Of a stretch of 64,000 bases of DNA, positions 47,784 to 58,468 are shown one piece after another. The stretch comes from Costus lasius (Eukaryota > Streptophyta > Magnoliopsida > Zingiberales > Costaceae). Location: the NCBI GenBank assembly GCA_027563935.2, contig CM050447.1:82135461-82199460 (forward strand), in the 5' to 3' direction. Both the position numbers and the translations under genes were made by a program. Positions within the stretch are counted from its first letter, which is position 1. Each line of letters begins with the position of its first letter. Below the pieces are notes generated by a model. The model made no database searches, was not told the DNA's origin, and worked only from the letters and a program-made list of their open reading frames with translations.

Positions 47784-48824
47784 AATATCACAAATTTAAA
47801 ATTTTGTTTGTCCTCACGCAATTAAAGTATTTAGAAACAAGTGGTGAATTGAAAGTAGAATGTTCTGAAGTCCAAGATTTGTCTGATATGAAAACAGTTA
47901 TAACCAACTTTTGTTTAAAGAACAAAATTGAGAAGTGATTATAACTGAAGATAGAAATATAATCTCAAGGTCAAACATCTGAACTCAAAGAGAGTTGTTC
48001 ACTCATATCATGCAATGATTATTTATTTTCATAAATTCATTCTTTAAATAGCTAAATTAACCAGACTCTGCCATGATAAAGTCTTTCTATGTGCAAACAT
48101 AAATTTATGAATTTATTATTGGTTGGCTCAAGCTACTTCCCCAAATCATTTATCAACCTTTTTACATAAAGGTCAAACATCTGTGATGAATGCCCCCGAT
48201 TACTTAGTTGAAAACAAATTCAAAGTGCATACCTCACATAATGTACACAAACTCATTTCATCTAGTCAGTGGAGTCACTTTCGTTGAGTTGTCTATCAAC
48301 TTTTTACGCGAAGGTCAAATATTTGTGATGAATGCCTCAATTACTTAGTTGAAAATGAACTCAGAGTGCACACATGCAGACTCAAAGCTAGATAAAAGTA
48401 GAGTTGTTCACTTTTTCTGTACCCATTCTTTTCTCATGATCTTTTTTTTTCTTTTTTTCTTTTATTTTTGAATAACTTATCAAGGCATCACTAAATCAGT
48501 TGGCTAAAAGAAAGACAAGAAACAGTCAATGTCTAATCGGTTGCATAAAATTTGTGTTCAACCCTAAGTTAGATAAGATGCATTACCTATCGGTCTTCAT
48601 TCATGCACTAGTGTAATTATTCTCAATAATGCTCTAAAACCTATGGTAGAGGCATAAAGTTAGTGATATGAAGATTTTCTTTCACTGACAAAACAAATCA
48701 TTTTCACAACATATTGTTTAATCTAAATATCTTAATAGTTGGAGAACAATCACAAAAGCATCACAGACTTAAAATTTTAAGCTATGGTTTTGTCATGAAA
48801 GAAAACATGCAATCACATCAAACC

Positions 48825-50896
48825 TGTTGTATCCCAACAAGTAGGTAAACAAAACTTATTTCTGAAGTCGCAGCCAAAACTTATTGTATGGCGCACAGGG
48901 ACATGTCACCCCCTGATACGGCCCCAAAAACTTGTTGAGTTACCACACTTGTTATTATCTCTGCAAGTGCACGGATATTCGAAGTAATAAAGAAAGATAT
49001 CAAACCCACAGAGACCTATGTGTTAAGTACCAAATAATTATTTTCTCACTAACTAAGCAAACCAAATTTAATAGAAGTAACTATGTAGAGAATATGCTAA
49101 AGAGATAATCAGAGAGAAACATTAGGACTAGGGTTTCATCCACCTTAATTTCAATGACTAGACATAAATAAAAGGTCGTCAGACTAATCTTATCATGATA
49201 AAGACTTAATTTACTTCATAAAGGGATCATCTCACTTTCGTGCAGACAATCATGCAGGGATCAATCCTCGCTTTCACGCAAGATCTATCCCAACGCTAAA
49301 GATAAGTAAATCATCAATCAAAGAACTCAAAGATCACTTTCGTGCATCCGAATTCTAAGTTGATTCTCTCGAGTGGAATCTCAAGGATCAATTTCGTGCA
49401 TCCGAGACTCAACACAAGTTCTACTTATGGTTCTCCAACATTCCGATCCTCACTCTCGTGCAAGATCTCCACGTTTGACACAATAACTCAGTCCTATATT
49501 CAAATTATCTATCATGGCAATAAGATCACTAAAATCAAATAATTAAGAACTAACCTAATTTCTTACGGAAAGTTCCTAACATGCAATTCTAGGGTTCCAA
49601 GTTCTCAAGCAAGTCACCTTTCGGTCCTTATTGCAAGAACTCTAAAACATGAATAATAACATCAATCTATGGAGAATCAAAGTGCAATTATTCACATAAG
49701 TAAAATTATCATCATAAAACTATTCTGACGAAGATAAAAAGTTATCTAATCATTAAGAAATCAAAGGGGATTACACCCCATGTCCCAAATATGTTTAAGC
49801 TTGCATGGAAGAAGAAATACAACAAGTCATAGTATCAAAGTATCAGAAATAAATGAAGAAGAGGGTTTAAGAAAATACACCACGGCTGTAATATAAATTA
49901 CAGCTGTATTTTGCAAAGGAAACTCGCTGTGAACAGTGCCCGAGCCCTTCTTTCGTTGATTCCTCCTCCAATCGAACTCCTTTTGCAAAACTTCTGGGGT
50001 GTCGTCCTCTCCTCCAGGCGAAGCTTCTGTGTAAAAATCACGACTTGAGGTGGCCTCCATGCCTCTCAGTGTGAGGACGAACCCTAAACGCCTCTCTATC
50101 GATTGCTCCCTCGATTCTCCCTTAAAATTGGGGCTTTTGGTGTCTTTATCTTCTCCTCGTTGAGGCCAGTCCACCACTTCTTTTAGATCTCAATTTGGAT
50201 ATCTGGATCTTCCGCAATCATCTCCACAAAAATCGGGCTTCAAAGTTGACCGTGGAAGTCGCGTTCAAAAGCATAAATACGGCAGTGTAATATTTCACGG
50301 CAGTGCCGTAAAATCGGTCACGTTCTCTGATCTGGTGTTGTCTAAAAAATATGGCACCATAAAATGGTTCACCGCATTGCCATAAAATTGGCTGAACTCT
50401 CTAGACAAAATCGTCTGGAAAATACGGCCCGTGTCAAAGTTTACGGCAGTGCCGTAATTTCAGCAATTTTCTCTGTTCTAAATGCGCTTCAAAATACGGC
50501 CCATGTATTGTCTTACAATCGTGCCATATTTTTCATTAAACTCTCTGATCAAAAAATCCACCAATTTATGGCAGTGCTCTAATATTACGATAGCGTACGG
50601 AAATACGGTACTGTAATATAGAATACGACACTACCATATTTTGATGTGTTGCTCTGATTTGCGTTAAATTTGTTAGGTGATCTCCTCTTGATGATGGTAA
50701 CTCTTCCATGTCTTTGATTTTGCTTGAAAATGCCTTAAAATAGTGCCTTTTTACCTGAAAATCATGAAAAACCAATACAGAAGTAGATTTTGCAATATTT
50801 GATAAATTTAGCATAAAAGTAAGCAAAAGATCTTCAATTTAGCATGAAAAGATATATAAAATGATACAAAATATACTATATATTTTGGTGTCATCA
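48825..50896 (-). repeat. solo LTR of the Gypsy-M family inside Gypsy-N
   Basis: It begins TGTTGTATCCCAACAAGTAG and ends ATTTTGGTGTCATCA on the plus strand, 2,072 bp, with the perfect duplication AAACC (48820-48824, 50897-50901). No interior adjoins it. A palindrome array lies at 50275-50640. It is clearly more diverged from the two LTRs of Gypsy-M than they are from each other. Confidence 0.9.
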
Positions 50897-51233
50897 AAAC
50901 CACAATCACATCAAGCCAAAAACTACATAATGTCATAATAGGAGTAATACCACACAACAATAGTAACTACTAAGATAAAGGTGGGATAGACCCCTCCTTT
51001 CCACACAAATGAACTGCATTGTCCCTAATGCAGTGTACAATATATATAGAAGGTGGAAAAGGAGTGTAAAGAAACTTACTAATTTGAGATAGAAAGATCA
51101 TCAGAATCATCCCCCATATGCTGCTAAAATCACCTAATAAAAGAAAAAAAATGAAATGATATTAAGAAACCAAACTACTTAATGGGAGCAAAAATTTTAA
51201 ACTGCGACAAAAGTAAATGGAGAAGAGAGCTTG

Positions 51234-51262
51234 GGTTGCCTCCCAAGAAGTGCTAATTTAAA
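51234..51262 (-). other. TTGGGAGGCAACCCAA motif of Gypsy-N
   Basis: On the minus strand AGCACTTCTTGGGAGGCAACC lies after the shortened pol stretch. The arms TTGGG/CCCAA can pair around AGGCAA. Confidence 0.7.
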
Positions 51263-51529
51263 TTCATTAGCTTGACCAATAGTAGTCATCATGCTATCGT
51301 TGGTGGATCAGAGGCATAGTAAATAGCATGTAGTTTTCTATTTTTTTTTGTCGCCTTAAAAATGCACCTATTGAAATGAGTATCCAATATAATAGGTGAA
51401 CAACAATAATTATCCTCAAATTGCTTGGAAGAGATTTAAACTCCAAATCTTTCTTTTTAGCACCCTTTGGTTCCTTGTCTTCAAGCTTTTCTTGTAGCAC
51501 TTTCTTGGGATTAACTCTAGGGCTATCAT

Positions 51530-52034
51530 CTAATAATTTTGATAAGCAAGTACCTCTTCCTTCATTGAACTATCAAAGCCTTCATGATCATTTAAAAGGC
51601 AAGTCTTAAGAGGGTACTCCTTGTCTCTCAAAAAATCATTACTCTCTTCTACAACATCAATGCTGCAACAGGAACCTAAAAAATATGATTTCCATAGACC
51701 AATAGAAAGGTCAACTTCCAAGCTGTTCTCACCAATATTCAATGACAGCTTCCCATTCTTGACATCTATTACGGCTCTAGTTGTATCGAGGAAAGGTTTA
51801 CCTAATATAAGGGGTAGTCTTGAATCCTTCGTCATCTCCAATACCACAAAGTCTACTGGGACAAAGAATTCAACGACTTTATTGGGGACATCCTCAACGA
51901 TTCCCATTGGGTGGCATACAAATTGGTCAGCAAGCTGAGGGTTATAGATGTTGATTTCAGATCCCCCATGTCTAACTACTCAAAAATAGACAATGGCATG
52001 AGACTGACGTTGGCCCCTAAGTCACAGAGTGCTT
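51530..52034 (-). pseudogene. protease of Gypsy-N
   Basis: The catalytic stretch CDLGANVSLMP is readable near plus 52034-51990 in one frame. After a break, a frame from 51907 reads VPNKVVEFFVPVDFVVLEM and LILGKPFLDTTRAVIDVKNG, the second half of an Athila-like protease. A stop or frameshift separates the halves, so no active enzyme is expected. Confidence 0.7.
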
Positions 52035-52266
52035 GCTCAAATGGCATGTTCCAATCCTGCATGGGATAGAAAAACTTCCAAGGTCCTTCAATTTGGGCAG
52101 TAGCTTGTTCTAGATAATTGCACTGCATTCTTCTGTGAGTGCTACCATCCCATGTACTTCAATAGATGTCTGTCAAGAATTTGGCATACGTCGGCATCTG
52201 TGAAAGCACGTGAATGAAAGGTATATCAATACACAATTTCTTCAATACCTCTAAGAATTTGCTGAA

Positions 52267-53597
52267 TTACCTATCTAGCATCGCTTTAGCCAAGTCCTGG
52301 GGGAAGGGGATATGCGGCTTGTAAGGTGGTGGAGGAACATAAATCTGCTCCTGTTCAATTTCCTTTTCCACAGATTCTCTTTCTTTGGACAATATCTCTC
52401 TCTGGGAGTTTTCAGTTTCTCTAACTACAGATCCTTGGTCATTCATCTTAGGATCTTCTAACTGCTTCCTACTACATGTGATGATCGCATTGCAGTATTC
52501 CCTTGGATTTGCCTTAGGTTGAGAGGGAATTTTCCAAGATGATCTAGATAATGAACTGACTTGCTGAGCAATCTGAGTTTCAAGAAGCCTATTGTGGGTC
52601 ATTAATGCTTCCACCTTTGAGTTTAATTACCTGCTGGATTCATTGACATTTTCAATTTGTTTCATCTGAGTAGAAACAAAATTCTCAAGCAAGATTTCAA
52701 GATTTGATTTCTAAGGTGGGTTGAACTGTCTCAGTTGAAACCCTAGGGGTTGCCTGAAATTGGGTTGAGAGAACTGCTTGTTGAAGTTGGGTTGAGGAAC
52801 CTGACTTTGGTTGTTCCTATAAGGAAAGTTGGGATCATTCCTCCATCCCGGATTGTATGTACTAGAAAAGGGATCATTTTGATTTTTGGGATTGATGTTC
52901 CCAAATGCATTGACCTGACCTAAAGACAAATCACTAGAAGAAGAAGCCATTATTTAGTAGTCAAAGGCACAATGGCCTGCAACCCCACATATCTCACAAA
53001 AAATAGAAGTAAAATTCATAGACTTGAGTTTATGTGAGATAGAGTCTACCTTTGCAGCCAATGAATTTACAAGTCATGTTTACCTGCCCCTCTCAAAGGT
53101 AGACTTCTTTCGTTAGACCACTGATAGTGGTCCAAGGCCATATCCTTGATCAAGCTCATTGCATCATCTACATTTTTGTTCTTGAGGGCTCCCCCTGCAG
53201 CTGCATCAATAGTGAGACAAGTGTTATATAAGAGATTGTTATAGAATGTGTGCACTAATACCCATTTTTCAAGCCCATTATGTGGGCATATCCTAAGAAG
53301 CTCCATGTATCGGTCTCAGGCTTCATATAGCGATTCTCAATCTCTCTGAGTAAAGTTCATTATCTGGTTTCACAGTTTAGCTATCTTACTTAGTGGGAAG
53401 TACTTGGAGAGGAAAGCATGAGTGAGTTGTTCCCTTGTAGTGATTGAGCCAGATGGTAACGATTGAAGCCATGCTCGTGCTTGGTCCCTGAGGGAAAAAG
53501 GAAAGAGTCTTAGTCTAATTGCGTTAGAAGTTACTCCATTTATCTTCAATGTATTCCAATATTCTAAAAAAAATATACAAATGCAAGTTAGGGTCAT
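52267..53597 (-). pseudogene. gag of Gypsy-N in several broken frames
   Basis: On the minus strand 53597-53370 encodes the Retrotrans_gag core (LRLFPFSLRDQARAWLQSLP, KYFPLSK), 53306-53067 continues with TIDAAAGGALKNKNVDDA, a zinc knuckle with a changed last Cys lies near 52990 (CEICGVAGHCAFDY), 52950-52711 holds STYNPGWRNDPNF, and 52614-52267 holds LLETQIAQQVSSLS. The domains are in the same order as in Gypsy-M. Single stops or frameshifts separate them. Confidence 0.75.
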
Positions 53598-54005
53598 CTT
53601 GAGGAGAGCAACTGAATTGGTTCTACTGAACCATGTGTACTAAAGCTGGCTTGATTTTAAAATTGTTGGTTTCAACAGTCGGACATGCAATGCTTGAGTG
53701 TAGGCCTTGTACATTTGGCACAACGAAATCTCTTAAAGAACTATTGTGATCCATGGTGAGTTTCCCTGATTTCCTTAGAACCTGAAATGTCCATTTGATT
53801 TTTGGATCTTCTAGTACTAATTCTCATGTTCTAACATTTCTTGGCATAAATTGAATTAGTAACCCAGAAGATAAGAGTAGCTTGAACAAAACTACATAAA
53901 AAAATACAAAAAATAGACTAAAATGTAAGAACTAAAACCAAAAGAAACAAAAGAAAAATATCTAGTCTATCAATCTTACAATTGAGTCGACATTGGCAAA
54001 CTTTA

Positions 54006-54027
54006 GTCCCTGGCAATCGCACTAAAG
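54006..54027 (-). other. degenerate primer site of Gypsy-N
   Basis: The minus strand reads TTTAGTGCGATTGCCAGGGAC directly after the LTR, recognisable as a mutated TTTGGCGCCGTTGCCGGGGAC-type site. Confidence 0.6.
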
Positions 54028-54374
54028 ACTTGATAGCATCAACTGCAAATGCACGGTTTTTATTGTGTAGTAAAAATATCGATCCATAGGGACTAAGGGC
54101 TAGTTTGGGGCAGATTCTGCTTCTGCTGGCTGGAGAATTGCTGGTTGAAAGGTAGCTGGCTGAGAGAAGCAAAAGCTATTTGGGAAACTACAATTGTTGG
54201 TCAGTAGAATAAAAATGATGTGCTTATTAAATTAAGCAGAAATTTTTAACAGAATTAAAAATTTAAACAACAATTGTCTCATACAACACAAATAGTATTT
54301 TTCAAATACAAAATAGTGTTTAAGTCTAATACCATATTAAATACAACATTTAAACAACTAAATCACATACTACA

Positions 54375-54750
54375 CTACACATTTGATGCCATGATACTCA
54401 AAGCAATCTGATTATGGAGCATATCTATATCCGTAGAATCTACTTCATATATATTAGTCTCATTTTCTTCAAAATTATCCTCCACAACCAAATCAGGACT
54501 AACATCAACTTCTTGAAAGAACTCATCTGAGTTTGTTGATTGCCTAATATAATTATGTAGTGCCATTGTTGCAACTACAATTTTTACCTGTGTTTGAAAT
54601 GGAAAGGATGACATATCATGTAATACATCCCACCTCTTCTTCCACACTCCAAAATATCTTTCAATGCAACTTCTAAGAGATGAGTGTGTCTTATTAAATA
54701 CTTCTTTTAGCCCTTGTGGTGGGCGCCCTTGTTGATATTCCTGGAGATGA
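54375..54750 (-). pseudogene. C-terminal part of Harbinger DDE nuclease
   Basis: The minus-strand frame reads LQEYQQGRPPQGLKEVFNKT, then SSLRSCIERYFGVWKKRWDVL, QTQVKIVVATMALHNYIR and an acidic tail. This is the last third of the DDE_Tnp_4 domain of PIF/Harbinger transposase; the Glu in IERYFGVWK is the expected third acidic residue. The parts with the two catalytic Asp are absent, because the frame runs directly into sequence of the Myb-like gene at about 54750. Translation upstream of that point (to 54863) is out of frame with the Myb-like gene and not meaningful. Confidence 0.8.
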
Positions 54751-55538
54751 GATATGGAGGAGAGATCTGACTTCTTCCATACATTCATGAAAAGTATATC
54801 CTTCAGGGTCTTCTTTCTGTTCCACTCTTCTCTCAGCTGCTGATGCCAACCTATATATATCACGTTGTAGGTTGACTGAAGATGTACCTTTACCCTTTCT
54901 CTTGCTACCTGCCAAACTAGTGCTAGGTTGAGATGATGGTTGAGAGGAGGGTGTGGAAGGAATTGGTTCTTCTATTAGTTCAATGCTAGCTTCTCCTCCT
55001 AGTGTATCACCCTCCTGCATCTCCTCTAATATAGAAGGATAAGCCACCAGTTGCAATGGTGTCTCCAAACATTGCGTTATTCTTCCTCTCAAGTTCAGGA
55101 TGAAGCCCTTTCTTATGAAACTTGTCATACTCTTTATTAATCTACAATTACATTAAAAGTATAAATCATACGGTTAAATACAACTACAAAATTAATAATA
55201 AGAAATGGTTTCATACCGCAATTTTGTTAGCCCACCATTCTGGGGTTGCATCAACTGTACCTAACCGTGCATCCCAGCCTAGTCCGGTTTCCCTCCCTTT
55301 TAATTCCTTCCATAGTTTCTAGTCCGCCTTCAATTGATCCCATCTATTCTTTAATTGTAATTTGTCATAATTCACCCCCACTTAGTTCTTGAAAATTCTC
55401 TATTACGAACTTCCACCCTTGTGCGTTAAAATGTGTTCCAAGCCGCATATTTTTTCCAATAGCAGTAATACATATATCACAAAATAGCATGGTGGTTTGC
55501 ATGTTCCATAGGGCCTTAGGTTTGGATTTTGGTGCCAT
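54751..55538 (-). pseudogene. Myb/SANT-like gene of the Harbinger element
   Basis: The gene starts at ATG 55538 and encodes a Myb_DNA-bind_3-type domain (ALWNMQTTMLFCDI, HFNAQGWKFVIENF, LQLKNRWDQLK). An extra G near 55380 shifts the frame and a TAG breaks it near 55323. A likely intron lies at about 55216-55138 (GTATGAAACC...TTGTAG), after the WWANKIA stretch. The second exon reads INKEYDKFHKKG, then needs one more frame change to join the Ser/Thr-rich part (SSQPSSQPSTSLAGSKRKGKG) and the end YTFHECMEEVRSLL. In this superfamily such a protein binds the ends and helps bring the nuclease into the nucleus. Exon limits are by eye. Confidence 0.65.
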
Positions 55539-56084
55539 AGAAGCTTGAAAAATAAAAATAAGACTTTTAGTTACCTAAAATGATCAATATATATAACAAT
55601 TTTATCGAAACAAGAAACAATTCAATCTGAAATTGCTCATGAAAATCTTCTGAAGAAAGCAACAACTATATCATCAAGAAGCTTGCTCATATGAGATCAT
55701 ATTAATACTTAAAGCAGCAAGAGTAGATTATTTAGGCTTAGGTTTGCAGAATGTTTTCAGATACTTTACATGCTCCTCAATTACAGATTAGCAGAAACCA
55801 TGGTAACACAAGCATTTGTTTCTACATTTCTTTCTTGCATGTTGATAAAAACAAAGGCATAAACCATGGTAACAAATCCCTTGCATGGTAACAAATCCCT
55901 TGTTTATACATCTTTTTCTTGCATGTTTCTACATAATTATACATCTATTTCTTGCTTGAATTTAAATACTTCTTTCTTGCATGTATCTCCTCTAATTAGA
56001 TCATCATTTCATTCATTTATTTCTGCCGGTAACAAATCCTCTAATTAGATCATCACATACATACTGGTAACAAAATCACATACT

Positions 56085-56560
56085 TGAGCAAGGAGCTGGA
56101 GCAGGCGGGTCGGAGTCTGCAGGGAGCTGGAGTAGGTGTATAGCAACTGGAGGAGGCGCTGGAGCAAGCCGGGACTTGGAGGCGGCTGGAGCTGGAGGTA
56201 GGTGGAGCAAGCGGGGAGTTGGAAGTGACTGGAGCTGGAGTAGGGAGCTGGAGTAGGAGGGGAGCGAGGAGGTCGGCACTGGAGCAGGCGGGAAGTTGGA
56301 GGCAAACAGAGCTGGAGGAAGGTGGAGCAGGTGGGGAGTTGGAGGCGGCCGGAGCTGGAGGGAGGTGGAGCAGGCGGGAAGTTGGAAGCGATTGGAGCTG
56401 GAGCAAGCAGGTCGGAGCTGGAGCAGGCGGGGAGCGAGGAGGTCGGCGCTGGAGCAGGCGGGAAGTTAGAGGCAACCGGAGATGGAGGGAGGTGGAGTAG
56501 GTGGGGAGTTGGAAGCGGCTGGAGCTAGAGGGTGTAGCTGGAGCAAGGAGCTGGAGCAGG
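56085..56560. repeat. GA/GC-rich minisatellite inside the Harbinger element
   Basis: Degenerate units of about 18-36 bp are built from GGAGCTGGAG, GCAGGCGGGGAG, TTGGAGGCGGC and GGAGGTGGAG. Long frames without stops on both strands (for example 56053-56475 minus, Pro/Ser/Leu-rich) result from the repeat and are not genes. Confidence 0.85.
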
Positions 56561-58468
56561 CGGGGAGTAGAGGAACACGAAGCTGAAGAAGTAAGCGGGG
56601 AGCTGGAGGAGGCCGGAGCTTACCTGGATCTGCAAGGCGTCTGGAGGGGAGCTAGATGTGGACGCTAGGGTAGAGGAGAAGGGTCTCAAGCTGGATCTAG
56701 ATTCTGCCGAGCTGGATCTGGAGAAGGGTCTCTCTCTCGGCTGGATCTAGCGCTACAGGTGGGCGGAGCTGCTGATCGAGGTCGACCAGCCGGCGGAGGT
56801 CGGCGAGCCGGTGGAGGCTGGCGAGCCGGCGGAGATCGGCGGGCGCAGTTCCGGCGAGGCGTGGAAGCAGGCGAGGATCGGGAGAGAAGAACTCGTCGCG
56901 TGGATGCTGAATAGGAGAACTGATTCTGGACAAAAGCAGCAAATCGGTAGCTTCTCTTGCGCAGCTGAAAAACACTGGTGCGCCCAGCAGTAGCTGCTCC
57001 AAACACTCATATTCTCCTAGAATCAGTTGGCCGCACCCGCAAAAGCGGGAGACCAGCAATCCCAAACCAAGCCTAAGTGTCAAGGACTGACTTATCATGC
57101 AATCATTAGCTAGATAATTCAAAATGGGTTTTGAAAAAACAAGAGTAAAAGAAAATAAACCAGTGAAATAGTTTGAGAGTTTAGATGACAACGATAGATG
57201 AGATGCAAATTTGAGAGAAATCACGACGTCAAGTTTCACTACACCGATTATACGTGATCAAATGAAAGATGAATTAAGCACAATTCTAAAATTGTTAAAG
57301 GCGATTTTTCCTTTCATACAGGTTGACTCGATTCAGTAGCACAACCCGGTGTCTACTTTAAGCTAATGTCCTACTTTTGTAGCTTATCGATTTCCAACAG
57401 ATCAAATGAGTTCTAAGATAAATCACTAAAACCCTCGAGCGACCTTGACCTTCTTTCATGGTCAAAATCACCAGTTCAATCTACGTGGATCAGACGTTAC
57501 GATTCACTTTTCAGTTTGTCTCGTCATGTCAAAAATGTGTGAAAAGTTAGGCCAAAGCAAATAAACAAGATAAGCACAATAAAGATTGAATAAGCAGTTG
57601 TAAACATCAAACAGTAAGATTTATTATACATCAAAACAAATAACCTATTCAACGGGCTACGCTCGAGTCCCAAAAATATTTTAAGCTACAGATCTCATCG
57701 TGTTATGCACAAAATATCTCATAAAATACATTTAAAAGATCATGAAATCAAATATCTATGACAGGAGAAGACAAATCTCAAGATTCCCCATGAAAACTAT
57801 AAAGAAATCCGTCCGAACAAGCCCCAAATGCCCTCGATCGAAGCTTTCGCCCCTTCTTTCACCCTAGCCACTACCAAGCAAAGATTCAAACCCTAAAACT
57901 ATCAAAAAAAAAATCTTCTTTTTATACCTAGATCACTTCTCCATCAAGTTACAAAGGTTCCTATAAAGTTTCCCCAAATTTTGCCTTTAGAATCATCCAA
58001 GATGGGCAAGAAACAGGAGGAAGGTCAAGTCTAGCCGAAAAAAACACGACCATGCATAAATGCATGGCCTTGGCACAGGAATGAGTTTGTCAACCATGGC
58101 GATCATGGTCGTGCAAAAATGGATAGGCTAGCCATGCGTGCCTCACCGTAGTGATGAGTTTGTTAGCCAAGAAGAACATGGCCATGCATGGATGCACTGG
58201 TTGGCCATGTTTTCAGTAGAGAACTTCGTTTCGCCCTAAATTTGATGTGTGGTCTCATTATAACATTAGCAATCATCTCATCACTTTGAATCTCCTAAAA
58301 ATCCTTAAGAATAGGGCAATTTCCCTACATTTTAACATAAATAAAAAAATACTAAAGATTCTGAACAATATAAGAAGTATGATCCAAAATACAGCTAAAA
58401 GCAATAAATTAAGTCTTGAAAATGTATCTAAAATAGGCTAAAAATCCAATGTAAATGTGAGAGATCAC

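Larger units (their letters stand above)
54097..57073 (-). mobile_element. PIF/Harbinger-like DNA transposon, 2.98 kb, internally deleted
   Basis: The element is flanked by TAA (54094-54096 and 57074-57076), the 3-bp duplication typical of PIF/Harbinger. The ends are imperfect inverted repeats: GGGCTAGTTTGGGGCAG at the left and, reversed, GGCTTGGTTTGGGATTG at the right. It carries two genes usual in this superfamily, a Myb/SANT-like protein and the end of a DDE nuclease, both on the minus strand. The first two-thirds of the nuclease are missing, so the copy is not autonomous. The stretch 55540-56080 shows nothing I can name; 56085-56560 is a GA-rich tandem repeat; 56600-57000 is GC-rich with short frames only. 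It sits in the 5' LTR of Gypsy-N and is therefore younger than it. Confidence 0.85.
46326..58468 (-). mobile_element. Gypsy-N: pol-less Athila-like element on the minus strand, split by a solo LTR and a Harbinger element
   Basis: Its LTRs are 46326-47783 and 54031-58468; without the 2,980 bases of Harbinger and its duplication both are 1,458 bp. The flanks CTTAG (46321-46325, 58469-58473) are a perfect duplication. On the minus strand the order is 5' LTR, altered primer site (54026-54006), gag (about 53597-52267), protease (about 52034-51530), a short pre-pol stretch with DLEFKSLPSN, then an AIYYASDPPT-like piece, the GGGAGGCAACCCAA motif (about 51250), the solo LTR and the 3' LTR. No reverse transcriptase or integrase is present. 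The LTRs are clearly more diverged than those of Gypsy-M. Confidence 0.88.
54031..58468 (-). repeat. 5' LTR of Gypsy-N, split by Harbinger
   Basis: The pieces are 54031-54096 and 57077-58468. On the minus strand it begins TGATCTCTCACATTTACATT, resembling the start of the Gypsy-A LTR (TGATGAGTCGCATTTACACC), and ends GCATTTGCAGTTGATGCTATCA. It has a CACGGCC-type array at about 58045-58215 and TATAAAAAG at plus 57918-57926. Confidence 0.85.

Noticed and set aside
56045..56500. Long overlapping frames on both strands, Pro/Ser/Leu-rich or Gly/Glu-rich
   Set aside because: They arise from the GA-rich minisatellite, which lacks stop codons by composition.
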